64,000 nt of DNA. Source: Sulfitobacter sp. DFL-14. Its GTDB lineage: Bacteria; Pseudomonadota; Alphaproteobacteria; Rhodobacterales; Rhodobacteraceae. The notes below the pieces were generated by a model that had not been told where the DNA came from, ran no database searches, and worked only from the letters and a program-made list of their open reading frames with translations. Shown here one piece after another: positions 1-8,305 of this stretch (its first letter is position 1; each line of letters opens with the position of its first letter). The position numbers and the translations under genes are program-made. The stretch is from assembly GCF_003335585.1 (NCBI RefSeq), contig NZ_QBFD01000029.1, positions 188,625-252,624 of the forward strand. Reading direction: 5' to 3'.

Positions 1-93
1 GTGCAGACGCTCAACCAGCGAAAGCGCCTCTAGGTAGCCCATCATGAAGCCCTTTTCCCGCATGGGGATGGCCATTGGTTCCTGAATGCTCAT
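1..93 (-). CDS. MarR-family regulator, N-terminal fragment (gene runs off the left edge)
   Basis: Only the first 31 codons are present; the reading frame is open to the window edge. The peptide begins MSIQEPMAIP and contains GYLEALSLVERLH, which I recognise as the conserved N-terminus of alphaproteobacterial MarR/LdtR-like winged-helix regulators. The start is supported by a purine-rich GGAGAGAGA directly upstream of the ATG at 93. The DNA-binding and effector parts lie outside the window, so its target cannot be inferred. It is divergent from the SDR gene, and the 166-bp spacer probably holds both promoters. Confidence 0.65.
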   Translation of the reverse strand, partial: MSIQEPMAIPMREKGFMMGYLEALSLVERLH

Positions 94-259
94 TTCTCTC
101 TCCGACTCGGTGGGTTGGAGCGAAACTGCGCAAAAAAGCAGAATATTTCGTTAAATCGCCCCGCCTTCAACTTGAAACGCCGATACCGCAGGAAACGGGT
201 CGGTTCGATGTCGCTTGCTTGTTTAAGCATCACCCAATCAACAAAGGATGGAGATGGGA

Positions 260-1012
260 ATGCTTCTGAACGGAAAGACAATTATCGTCACGGGTGCAAG
301 CAGCGGCATCGGTGCTGCCGCCGCAAGGTTGTTCGCCGGGGAAGGCGCGAAACTGGTGCTTGGTGCGCGCCGCGCCGAATTGCTTGAAGAAATTGCGGAA
401 GATATCTCTGCCAAGGGGGGCGAAGCGGCCTTTCTGGCGGGGAATGTCGAAGACAGCGCCTATGCCGAGGCGCTGGTGACGCTGGCGCAGGAGCGCTTTG
501 GCGGGCTTGATGGCGCTTTCAACAATGCCGGGATCACCGGAGACATGGGACCGATACCCGAGATGGCGGAAAGCAACTGGCACAAGGTGGTTGCAGTCAA
601 TCTCGACAGCGGGTTCTACGCAGCCAGGCATCAGATACCGGCCCTGCGCAAACGCGGCGGCGGCTCGATTGTCTTCACCTCCTCTTTCGTCGGACAGGGC
701 ATCGGTTTGCCGGGGATGGCGGCCTATGCCGCGGCAAAAGCGGGGCTTGTCGGCATGACGCAGGTCCTCGCGGCGGAGCACGGGCCGGAGAACATCCGGG
801 TGAACGCGCTGCTGCCGGGGGGCACGATGACGCCCATGGCCGGGGATGATGCCGGTTTTCATGAGGTCGTGCGCGGCTTTCATGCGCTGAAACGCATGGC
901 TGAGCCCTCCGAGATTGCCGGTGCGGCGCTCTTTTTGCTTTCCGATCACGCGTCTTTCGTGACCGGAAGTGCCATGTTCGCCGACGGAGGAAACTCCATT
1001 AACAAGCTTTAG
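260..1012 (+). CDS. SDR-family NAD(P)-dependent oxidoreductase
   Basis: Classical short-chain dehydrogenase of 250 residues. The Rossmann glycine motif TGASSGIG is at residues 11-18, NNAG at 88-91, and the catalytic Ser (about 141), Tyr156 and Lys160 in YAAAK are all present. The C-terminus ends in the usual FVTGSAMFADGG cofactor and subunit segment. An ATG at 260 is preferred because GGAG at 250-253 lies six bases upstream and the family typically begins just before NGKTIIVTG; in-frame ATGs at 248 and 254 are alternatives. The substrate cannot be assigned from sequence. It stands alone, convergent with sdhE. Confidence 0.85.
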   Translation: MLLNGKTIIVTGASSGIGAAAARLFAGEGAKLVLGARRAELLEEIAEDISAKGGEAAFLAGNVEDSAYAEALVTLAQERFGGLDGAFNNAGITGDMGPIPEMAESNWHKVVAVNLDSGFYAARHQIPALRKRGGGSIVFTSSFVGQGIGLPGMAAYAAAKAGLVGMTQVLAAEHGPENIRVNALLPGGTMTPMAGDDAGFHEVVRGFHALKRMAEPSEIAGAALFLLSDHASFVTGSAMFADGGNSINKL

Positions 1013-1050
1013 GCACTGGATTTGAAAGGGCCAGTGTCCGCTTGCCGACC

Positions 1051-1323
1051 TTACGCCGGTCGAACCCCGCCTGCCAGTTGCTCCCGGATCAGGGTGATGA
1101 ACCGTGCGTAGCGGTCGGGGGGCTGGGCCTGTTCGGAGACCCACAGATAGAGATCGTGATCGCTTTCGTTCAGCATCTCTTCGTAAAGGGCCAGATCGGC
1201 ATCATCCATCCCGGCCAGATGCACCTTGGCAAAGGCGGGCAGGATCAGGTCCATTTCCTTGATCCCGCGCCGCATCGACCGCATGTTCAGCCGCTTGATC
1301 CGATGTTCGGCAAGTTCAGACAT
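1051..1323 (-). CDS. sdhE: SdhE, FAD assembly factor for succinate dehydrogenase
   Basis: Small protein of 90 residues of the SdhE/YgfY/Sdh5 family. It contains the hallmark RRGIKEMD segment (RGxxE), which in this family contacts the flavoprotein subunit during covalent flavinylation of SdhA. The size matches the family. The ATG at 1323 overlaps the stop of the upstream XRE gene (ATGTCTGA), suggesting translational coupling. An ATG three codons earlier at 1332 is a less likely start. No sdh structural genes are in the window. Confidence 0.88.
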   Translation of the reverse strand: MSELAEHRIKRLNMRSMRRGIKEMDLILPAFAKVHLAGMDDADLALYEEMLNESDHDLYLWVSEQAQPPDRYARFITLIREQLAGGVRPA

Positions 1324-1714
1324 TTGCGGCATGGGTCATAACACGGCGCAGGCGTTTCTCCAGCCGCCCCATGTCTTCGGCCTTGCGCAGCAGGTCCGCG
1401 CGCATGCTGCGGATTTCCGACACGATCTCTGCCAGGCCCGCGTTGTCGGCGCCCTCCGCATCGGGCGCACCGACGCCTTCGCCTTCACCGTTGATCAGCC
1501 ACATCATCGACACGTTCAGCAATCCTGCCAGCATCGACAGCCGGTTCGCACGCGGCTCTGCATGGTCATCTTCCCAGCCCCGCAGGGTGGGCAGTTGCAC
1601 CCCCAGCCGCTTGGCCAGTTCTCCCTGGCTCATGCCCGCTTGTTCGCGCGCGGCGGCGAGCCTGTCGCCGAAAGTTGCCGCATCAGGTCCGTACCAGTCC
1701 GTTACATCGTTCAT
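1316..1714 (-). CDS. XRE-family helix-turn-helix regulator
   Basis: Protein of 132 residues. Residues about 15-70 form a Cro/C1-type HTH (FGDRLAAAREQAGMSQGELA, then LGVQLPTLRGWE), followed by an acidic linker and a C-terminal amphipathic helix rich in Arg and Glu (RRVMTH near the end) that may oligomerise. It has no sensor domain. It overlaps sdhE by 8 bp and is divergent from the aspartate aminotransferase gene, so it may autoregulate or act on either neighbour; this is inference. Confidence 0.8.
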   Translation of the reverse strand: MNDVTDWYGPDAATFGDRLAAAREQAGMSQGELAKRLGVQLPTLRGWEDDHAEPRANRLSMLAGLLNVSMMWLINGEGEGVGAPDAEGADNAGLAEIVSEIRSMRADLLRKAEDMGRLEKRLRRVMTHAANV

Positions 1715-1754
1715 TCATCATCCCTTTCGTCAGAACAAAGGCGTTCTTTCTTGA

Positions 1755-3014
<1,260 letters not shown>

Positions 3015-3024
3015 CGAGGTATCC

Positions 3025-3426
3025 ATGTCGACTGAACTGCCAGAATACTATTTCCGGGTCCGGGAAAACGGCGCTGCAGTGTTTCGGATCGACACCGAAA
3101 ACCGGCAGCGGCGGATCGAGATGGACCAGATCGCCCTTGCCAATATCCGCAATGGCGAGATCAAGCCGCATGGCGACCGCAGCCTGTCGGAAGCGGATCT
3201 CGACACCATCCGCAAATGGATGGAGGATCGTCGGCAGGTTCTGGCACATCGCGACATCGACGACATCCACCGCGCCGTCGATTATCTGAACCTGACGACG
3301 CACTGGGTGCAGTCCAAGGCCACGGATGAGCAACTGGAGGCGGTCACCGACGCGCTGCTGCTGGCAATGCATGACCTGCGCAGCACGCTGGTGCGCAAGA
3401 AGGCGGACCGGCTGCTGAAGGATTAG
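3025..3426 (+). CDS. Conserved hypothetical protein
   Basis: Protein of 133 residues with no motif I can name. It begins MSTELPEYYFRVRENGAAVF, is strongly charged and appears helical in its second half (ADLDTIRKWMEDRR, then LEAVTDALLLAMHDLRSTL). It has no signal peptide or membrane segment, so it is likely cytosolic. It starts 10 bp after the aminotransferase stop and is probably co-transcribed with it. Codon use resembles the neighbours, supporting a real gene. Confidence 0.75.
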   Translation: MSTELPEYYFRVRENGAAVFRIDTENRQRRIEMDQIALANIRNGEIKPHGDRSLSEADLDTIRKWMEDRRQVLAHRDIDDIHRAVDYLNLTTHWVQSKATDEQLEAVTDALLLAMHDLRSTLVRKKADRLLKD

Positions 3427-3486
3427 AGCGTCATGCGAAGAACCTGCATCACGTAACGTTGCCTGCTCCCTGCTTCCCGCACTTGC

Positions 3487-3524
3487 AGACCTGTCATTTT
3501 TGACATGTCATGTATGACATGTCG
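3487..3524. repeat. Three-unit array of 10-bp palindromes with 14-bp period
   Basis: Three near-identical decamers, AGACCTGTCA (3487), TGACATGTCA (3501) and TGACATGTCG (3515), are spaced exactly 14 bp apart. TGACATGTCA is a perfect palindrome. The same array with a similar flank occurs at 26448-26485, and an extended form at 26256-26335. It lies in a 241-bp spacer between convergent genes, so it is unlikely to be an ordinary promoter operator. The same spacer has a small perfect hairpin (ATGCCTG and CAGGCAT, 3635-3654). Confidence 0.8.
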
Positions 3525-3667
3525 TCCGTTGCGGCATGGCACGCCAAAGCGTTTCGCGTGATGTCTTGAAGCGTTATCCAAATACCTGATACACGTAGCG
3601 CTTCCTGATACCAGAGCGTTCAGCGCGTCACCTGATGCCTGGTGTTTCAGGCATTTCGTCAGATGCT

Positions 3668-4081
3668 CTAGCCGTCCCTGCCCGGTTCATCCGGATTGCT
3701 GGAGAACAGGGCGATCTTGTTGCCCTGCGGGTCGCGCAGGTAGCCCACGTAAAAACGCGGGCCATAGGCCGCGCGAAAGCCCGGCTGCCCCTCGTCCTGA
3801 CCACCGGCGGCAAGGGCGGCGGCGTGAAGTGCGCGCACCTGGGCTTGGTTGCGGGCCTCAAAGGCCACCATGACCCCGTTCCCGGCCGTCGCGGGACGCC
3901 CGTCAAAGGTTGGTTTCACGTAAAAATCCGGCAAGGCCGGCTGGCCCGCTGCCACGGGCAGCACATAGCTCAGCCCCTCGGGGCCTTCCGTGAGCCCGTA
4001 GCCGAGGGCGGGCAGCAGCGCTTCATAGAATTGTTTCGCGCGGGCGATGTCATCGGCACCAACGGTGACATAGGAAATCAT
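3668..4081 (-). CDS. VOC-family (glyoxalase/bleomycin-resistance fold) protein
   Basis: Protein of 137 residues beginning MISYVTVGADDIARAKQFYE, the standard first beta-alpha unit of vicinal-oxygen-chelate proteins. The C-terminal YLRDPQGNKIALFSSN is the matching last strand with its metal-ligand Glu or equivalent position. The substrate is unknown. The ATG at 4081 overlaps the stop of the upstream MATE gene by 4 bp, which fixes the start and implies an operon. Confidence 0.82.
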   Translation of the reverse strand: MISYVTVGADDIARAKQFYEALLPALGYGLTEGPEGLSYVLPVAAGQPALPDFYVKPTFDGRPATAGNGVMVAFEARNQAQVRALHAAALAAGGQDEGQPGFRAAYGPRFYVGYLRDPQGNKIALFSSNPDEPGRDG

Positions 4082-5445
4082 GCGGTCTGATCCTGTCCGA
4101 CGGTCTTTACCGTTACGCCCCAGAAGCGGATGTTCAGCAGGATCGCGGCAATCCCCAGACCGGTCACCAGACCGGACCAGACCCCGATGCCGCCGCCCCC
4201 CAGGACGAACCCCAGCACGTAAGAGCAGGGCATCCCAACACCCCAGTAGCTGAAGGCGGCGATCCACATCGGCACCCGGGTGTCCTGCACGCCGCGCAGC
4301 AGGCCCAGGGTAATCGCCTGCGCCCCGTCGACGAACTGGAACAGTGCCGCCATGGCCAGCAGCCCCACGCCGATGCTCAGGATCTGGGCGCGCGCCGGTT
4401 CACCGTCTTGCATGAAGGCCGACAGCAGCGGCTCGGGCCAGCCGATGAAGACCACGGTGGCAAAGACGGAAAAGATCACCGACATCGCGGTGACCGTGAT
4501 CGCGCCGCGCGACAGGCGTGCCGCGTCGCCCCGGCCATTGGCGTTGCCCGCCCGGATGGTGGCGGCATTGCTGAGCCCGAGGTGCACCATGAAGGTGATC
4601 GAGGCCAGTTGGATTGCGATGCCATGGGCGGCCAGCGGCACGGTGCCCAGCCAGCCCATCATCACCGCAGACCCGGCAAAGAGGCCAACCTCGCTCAATG
4701 CCGTCAGCCCGATCGGCCAGCCCAGCCGGAACACCCGCCCCAGCATCTGCGCATCCGCCCGCCACAGGCGCACGAAGATGCGGTGCTGTGGCACCACGAT
4801 CAGGATGTAGACCACCACGCAGATCAGCGAAACCACATGGGTGCTGACAGAGGCGATGGCCGCCCCCACCACACCCAGCTCCGGCGCGCCCCAGTTGCCG
4901 AAGATCAGCGCGTAATTGGCCAGCGCGTTGATTCCCGCCGAGATCAGCGTGATCCAGAACACGATCTGGGTGCGTTCCAGCGCCGCCAGGTAGCTTTTGA
5001 GTGTCATCACCAGCAGGGCGGGCAGGATGCCAAACCCCATGACCCGCAGATAGCGGCCCGCGTCGCGGGCCAGCTCATCGCTTTGCCCGATCATCCGCAG
5101 GATCGGCTCTGCCCAAAGCATCAGGGGCAGTGACAGCAGCCCGAAGCCAAGTGACAGCCACAGCCCCATGCGGGTGGCGCGGCGGATGCCGGTATCGTCC
5201 TCTTTGGCGTCAAAGGCCGCGACCATGGGCATCACCGCCCAGGCAAAGCCGGAGCCGAATATGAACAGCACGAAAAAGAAGGTGGAGGCCAGCGTCACCG
5301 CCGCCAGTTCCTCGATCCCGTACCAGCCCATCATGACCGTATCGGTCACGCCGATCGCCACCTGCGCCAGGTGTCCGCCGATCAGCGGCAGCCCCAGTGT
5401 CAGGATCGCGCGCATATGGCCGCCGTATGTCAGAACCGGTGTCAT
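4078..5445 (-). CDS. MATE-family multidrug/toxin efflux transporter
   Basis: Integral membrane protein of 455 residues with about twelve hydrophobic segments in two homologous halves. The first helix region (LTLGLPLIGGHLAQVAIGVTDTVMMGWYG) is typical of NorM/DinF-type MATE exporters, which couple export of cationic drugs or metabolites to Na+ or H+ entry. Length matches the family. It is translationally coupled to the downstream VOC gene. The substrate is unknown. Confidence 0.9.
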   Translation of the reverse strand: MTPVLTYGGHMRAILTLGLPLIGGHLAQVAIGVTDTVMMGWYGIEELAAVTLASTFFFVLFIFGSGFAWAVMPMVAAFDAKEDDTGIRRATRMGLWLSLGFGLLSLPLMLWAEPILRMIGQSDELARDAGRYLRVMGFGILPALLVMTLKSYLAALERTQIVFWITLISAGINALANYALIFGNWGAPELGVVGAAIASVSTHVVSLICVVVYILIVVPQHRIFVRLWRADAQMLGRVFRLGWPIGLTALSEVGLFAGSAVMMGWLGTVPLAAHGIAIQLASITFMVHLGLSNAATIRAGNANGRGDAARLSRGAITVTAMSVIFSVFATVVFIGWPEPLLSAFMQDGEPARAQILSIGVGLLAMAALFQFVDGAQAITLGLLRGVQDTRVPMWIAAFSYWGVGMPCSYVLGFVLGGGGIGVWSGLVTGLGIAAILLNIRFWGVTVKTVGQDQTA

Positions 5446-5497
5446 ATCCCTGCCATACGCCGGGTTATGGCGAAGGTGAAGAGGTGAAACGCCCGCC

Positions 5498-5884
5498 TCA
5501 GACCCGGCCCAGATGGGTCGCCTTGAAGCCGGTGCCGTACTTCAGGCCGTAGCCCATCGCGCGGTCCAATCCGATGTGCGCGCCCCAGATCAGCGCAAGC
5601 GACAGGGCAAGGTCACTGCCGGACCAGAACCCTGCCCCGGCCAGTGCCAGCGGCGTCAGGTAGCTGTGCCCGATGTTGTAGACCAGCGCCCCGGTCAGCC
5701 TGTCGCGCAGGTATCCCAGCATGAAGAGATCGGGGGCCAGGATCAGCAGCGCGAAAAGCCCCCAACCGCCACCCTGCCGGGCATAGATCAGGATGCAAAC
5801 CCCGGCCAGTGCCAGCCCTTCCAGCCGAAGGGTGACGGCCAGCGGCGCCGAGGCGGTTGAACGGAGGGTCGAGGATTTTGTCAT
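5498..5884 (-). CDS. DUF4260-family membrane protein
   Basis: Protein of 128 residues with several hydrophobic segments; LILAPDLFMLGYL, YNIGHSYLTPLAL and HIGLDRAMGYGLKY are the conserved DUF4260 blocks. No biochemical function is established for the family. The ATG at 5884 gives the family length, with AAAAGG upstream. It is divergent from a LysR gene across an 88-bp spacer, the classic arrangement for a LysR target. Confidence 0.85.
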   Translation of the reverse strand: MTKSSTLRSTASAPLAVTLRLEGLALAGVCILIYARQGGGWGLFALLILAPDLFMLGYLRDRLTGALVYNIGHSYLTPLALAGAGFWSGSDLALSLALIWGAHIGLDRAMGYGLKYGTGFKATHLGRV

Positions 5885-5972
5885 GGGATCGCCTTTTGTT
5901 GGGATGGCCTTACTCTGGCGCAGTCGTACCTTGAAAGAAATTGACCAAAAAGGAATAGCCACCTATCAAAAT

Positions 5973-6836
5973 ATGATGAGCAGACCCTCACTTGACCTGA
6001 TCCCCGCCTTTCATGCGGTGATGACCCACGGCAGCCTTTCGGCTGCGGCGCGGGTTTTGCGGCTGGCCCAGCCCACGGTGCGCCGCCAGATCGAGGCGCT
6101 GGAGGCGGAGCTTGGCACCCAGTTGTTCACCCGTGCGTCGAACGGGCTGACCCCGACGGGGATGGCGCAGACGCTGATGCCGCTGGCCGCCGCCGTCATT
6201 GCCGAGGCCGCCGCATTGGGCCGCGTGGCCAGCGCCGAGGCGCAGGCGCTGGAGGGTGTGGTCAGGATCACCACAAGCCGGGTGGTGGCGGGGCATGTGC
6301 TGCCCATGCTGATCCGGCAGATGCAGGCGGAGGCAGAGGGCTTGCGTTTCGAGGTGGCGGCGACCGACCGGGCGGAAGACCTGACCCGGCGCGCGGCGGA
6401 CATCGCCATCCGCTTTACCGCACCGCGTCAGCAGACGCTGGTGGCCAGCCGTCTGCCCGATTGCGAGGTCGGCCTGTTCGCCGCCCCGGATTTTGCCCCG
6501 CCTGATCCGGATCGGCCCTGGCAGGAGCAGCCCTTTGTCGCGGACGATCGCGAAGATCTGATCCTGCCCGCACTGACGGCCTCTGGCCTGCCCGCCCCGA
6601 CCAACGTGGTGCTGCGCTGTGACGATCCGCTGGCGCAGATCGCGGCCATCCAGTGTGGTGTGGGGCTGGGCTTCTGTCAGGTGAAGCTGGCCGCACGTCT
6701 GGGGCTGCGCCGGGTTGCGCCCGGGGTCATGCATCCGATGCCGGTCTGGCTGGTGGTGCATGAGGATCAGGCGCGGATCGCGCGGATCGCATTTGTCTTT
6801 GACAGGCTCAAAAGCGCGCTGCGTCACCTTTTGTGA
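5973..6836 (+). CDS. LysR-family transcriptional regulator
   Basis: LysR regulator of 287 residues. The N-terminal winged HTH reads LIPAFHAVMTHGSLSAAARV and QPTVRRQIEALE, and is followed by a substrate-binding-like effector domain. The start is one of two adjacent ATGs at 5973 and 5976; the AAAAAGGAA at 5947-5954 is rather far upstream, so translation initiation may be weak. It is divergent from the DUF4260 gene, which it may control, as LysR proteins often act on their divergent neighbour. Confidence 0.88.
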   Translation: MMSRPSLDLIPAFHAVMTHGSLSAAARVLRLAQPTVRRQIEALEAELGTQLFTRASNGLTPTGMAQTLMPLAAAVIAEAAALGRVASAEAQALEGVVRITTSRVVAGHVLPMLIRQMQAEAEGLRFEVAATDRAEDLTRRAADIAIRFTAPRQQTLVASRLPDCEVGLFAAPDFAPPDPDRPWQEQPFVADDREDLILPALTASGLPAPTNVVLRCDDPLAQIAAIQCGVGLGFCQVKLAARLGLRRVAPGVMHPMPVWLVVHEDQARIARIAFVFDRLKSALRHLL

Positions 6837-6978
6837 CCCATTGCCTTGATGGACCCCAGGGGTCAGACTTTGCCCCGGAGGAAGCGCCGGTTTGACCGGA
6901 GCGGGCCGGACGCCCCCGGCGCAGGCCCGTCGGGGTGCGGAGAATCGCGACGGGCCGGACAGCAAAAGGATACGAGAC

Positions 6979-7857
6979 ATGACCGAGCCGCGCACCGAAA
7001 CCGTGACGCTCAATGGCAGGCCTTTCTTTCTGCGCCATTGGGGCAGTGAACGCCTGCCCAAGCTCCTGCTGTTGCACGGATTTCCCGAATTCGGCGGGGC
7101 CTGGGCCGATCTGGCCCCGCTTCTGGCCCACAGGTTTCACTGCATCGCGCCGGACCAGCGCGGCTATGGGCAGAGCTGGGCACCGGAAGCGGTATCCGAC
7201 TATGCGACCCCGAAACTGGTGAGTGATATGGCGGCCCTGATCGGCGATGCGCCCATCGCCGTGCTGGGGCATGACTGGGGCGCGGCGGTGGCCTATGGCC
7301 TGGCGATTTCGCGGCCCGATCTGGTGTCGAGGCTGATCATCATGAACGGGGTGCATCCGGTTCCCTTTCAGCGCGCCCTGGCGGCGGGCGGGGCGCAGGC
7401 CGAGGCCTCGCAATATATCCACTATCTTCGGGCGGAGGGTTCCGAACAAAAACTGGCGCGGGATGGATTTGCCAAATTGCTGGCGATGTTCTCGGCAAAC
7501 ATGGATACGGGCTGGCTCAGCGGTGCGACGCGCGACGCCTATGTTGCGGCCTGGTCCGGCCAGGGGCGGCTGCGCGGCATGGTAAACTGGTATCGCGCCT
7601 CACCGCTGGTGGTGCCGAGGGCTGGGGGCAGTATCGTGATGCCCGATCTGCCGCTGGAGAAATTGCAGGTCCGTTGCCCGCATCTGCTGATCTGGGGCGC
7701 TGACGACCGTGCCCTGCTGCCCGAGGCGACCGCGGGTCTGGAGGAATTCGCCGCCGATCTGACACGGGTCGACATCCCCGGCACCGACCATTGGCTGCAT
7801 CACCAGAAGCCGCAGGAGGTGGCGCAGGCGATTCTGGACTGGTTCCCCGACCGGTAA
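6979..7857 (+). CDS. Alpha/beta hydrolase, epoxide-hydrolase-like
   Basis: Protein of 292 residues. HGFPEF at 33-38 forms the oxyanion region, GHDWGAA carries a nucleophilic Asp99, and GTDHWLHH near residue 271 supplies the catalytic His. Asp rather than Ser as nucleophile and the HGFPE motif point to the epoxide hydrolase/haloalkane dehalogenase branch. Lid-domain tyrosines such as NWYRAS are compatible with epoxide ring activation. The ATG at 6979 has AAAAGGA eight bases upstream. Substrate not inferred. Confidence 0.87.
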   Translation: MTEPRTETVTLNGRPFFLRHWGSERLPKLLLLHGFPEFGGAWADLAPLLAHRFHCIAPDQRGYGQSWAPEAVSDYATPKLVSDMAALIGDAPIAVLGHDWGAAVAYGLAISRPDLVSRLIIMNGVHPVPFQRALAAGGAQAEASQYIHYLRAEGSEQKLARDGFAKLLAMFSANMDTGWLSGATRDAYVAAWSGQGRLRGMVNWYRASPLVVPRAGGSIVMPDLPLEKLQVRCPHLLIWGADDRALLPEATAGLEEFAADLTRVDIPGTDHWLHHQKPQEVAQAILDWFPDR

Positions 7858-7864
7858 GGTCACA

Positions 7865-7896
7865 CCCTGCGGCAGGTGAGGCGCAGGGATATTTTA
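7865..7896 (+). terminator. Probable rho-independent terminator after the hydrolase gene
   Basis: The 7-bp inverted repeat CCCTGCG (7865-7871) and CGCAGGG (7882-7888) encloses a 10-nt loop and is followed by ATATTTTA. It begins 8 bp after the hydrolase stop. The T tract is interrupted, so efficiency is uncertain. Confidence 0.5.
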
Positions 7897-8015
7897 GGGC
7901 CAAAAAGAATGGGGGGGAGACCTTCAGCCGCAAGACCGGTGGTCGGGAATACCTGACTTGCCCGGATGCGCGGTTTTGCGCAGGCTGATGGCATTTGAAA
8001 GAAGGGGATTTTACC

Positions 8016-8147
8016 ATGCTGCTTCGCATCGTGCCATTGCTTGCCGTCGCCATCATCCTGATCGCTCTGATCTTTTCGACCTTCTGGCGGCCCTATGACC
8101 GGAACGGGCTGAATGCGCCCGCGCATCAATATTCCGGATTGTTCTGA
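8016..8147 (+). CDS. Small single-pass membrane protein (43 aa)
   Basis: Short gene with a strong ribosome site, GAAGGGGA at 8001-8008, seven bases before the ATG. The protein begins MLLRIVPLLAVAIILIALIF, one hydrophobic helix with a positively charged start, followed by a polar tail rich in Pro, Asn and Tyr ending HQYSGLF. Topology is probably N-in, C-out. I do not recognise a family. It lies between the hydrolase and parE. Codon use and ribosome site support reality; function unknown. Confidence 0.6.
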   Translation: MLLRIVPLLAVAIILIALIFSTFWRPYDRNGLNAPAHQYSGLF

Positions 8148-8305
8148 ACCGGGGACAAGGGGCGCAGGCCCGGTTCCGCCGCGCAGATCCCGAACACCGG
8201 GCAGCTTCGGGAAATGCACGACAAGGCGGCCTTGGCCCTTCCCCCGCGCGGCGGGCTCTGGCATACTCGGTGACCAACAAAAATGAACAAAAACAGGCCT
8301 GCCTC

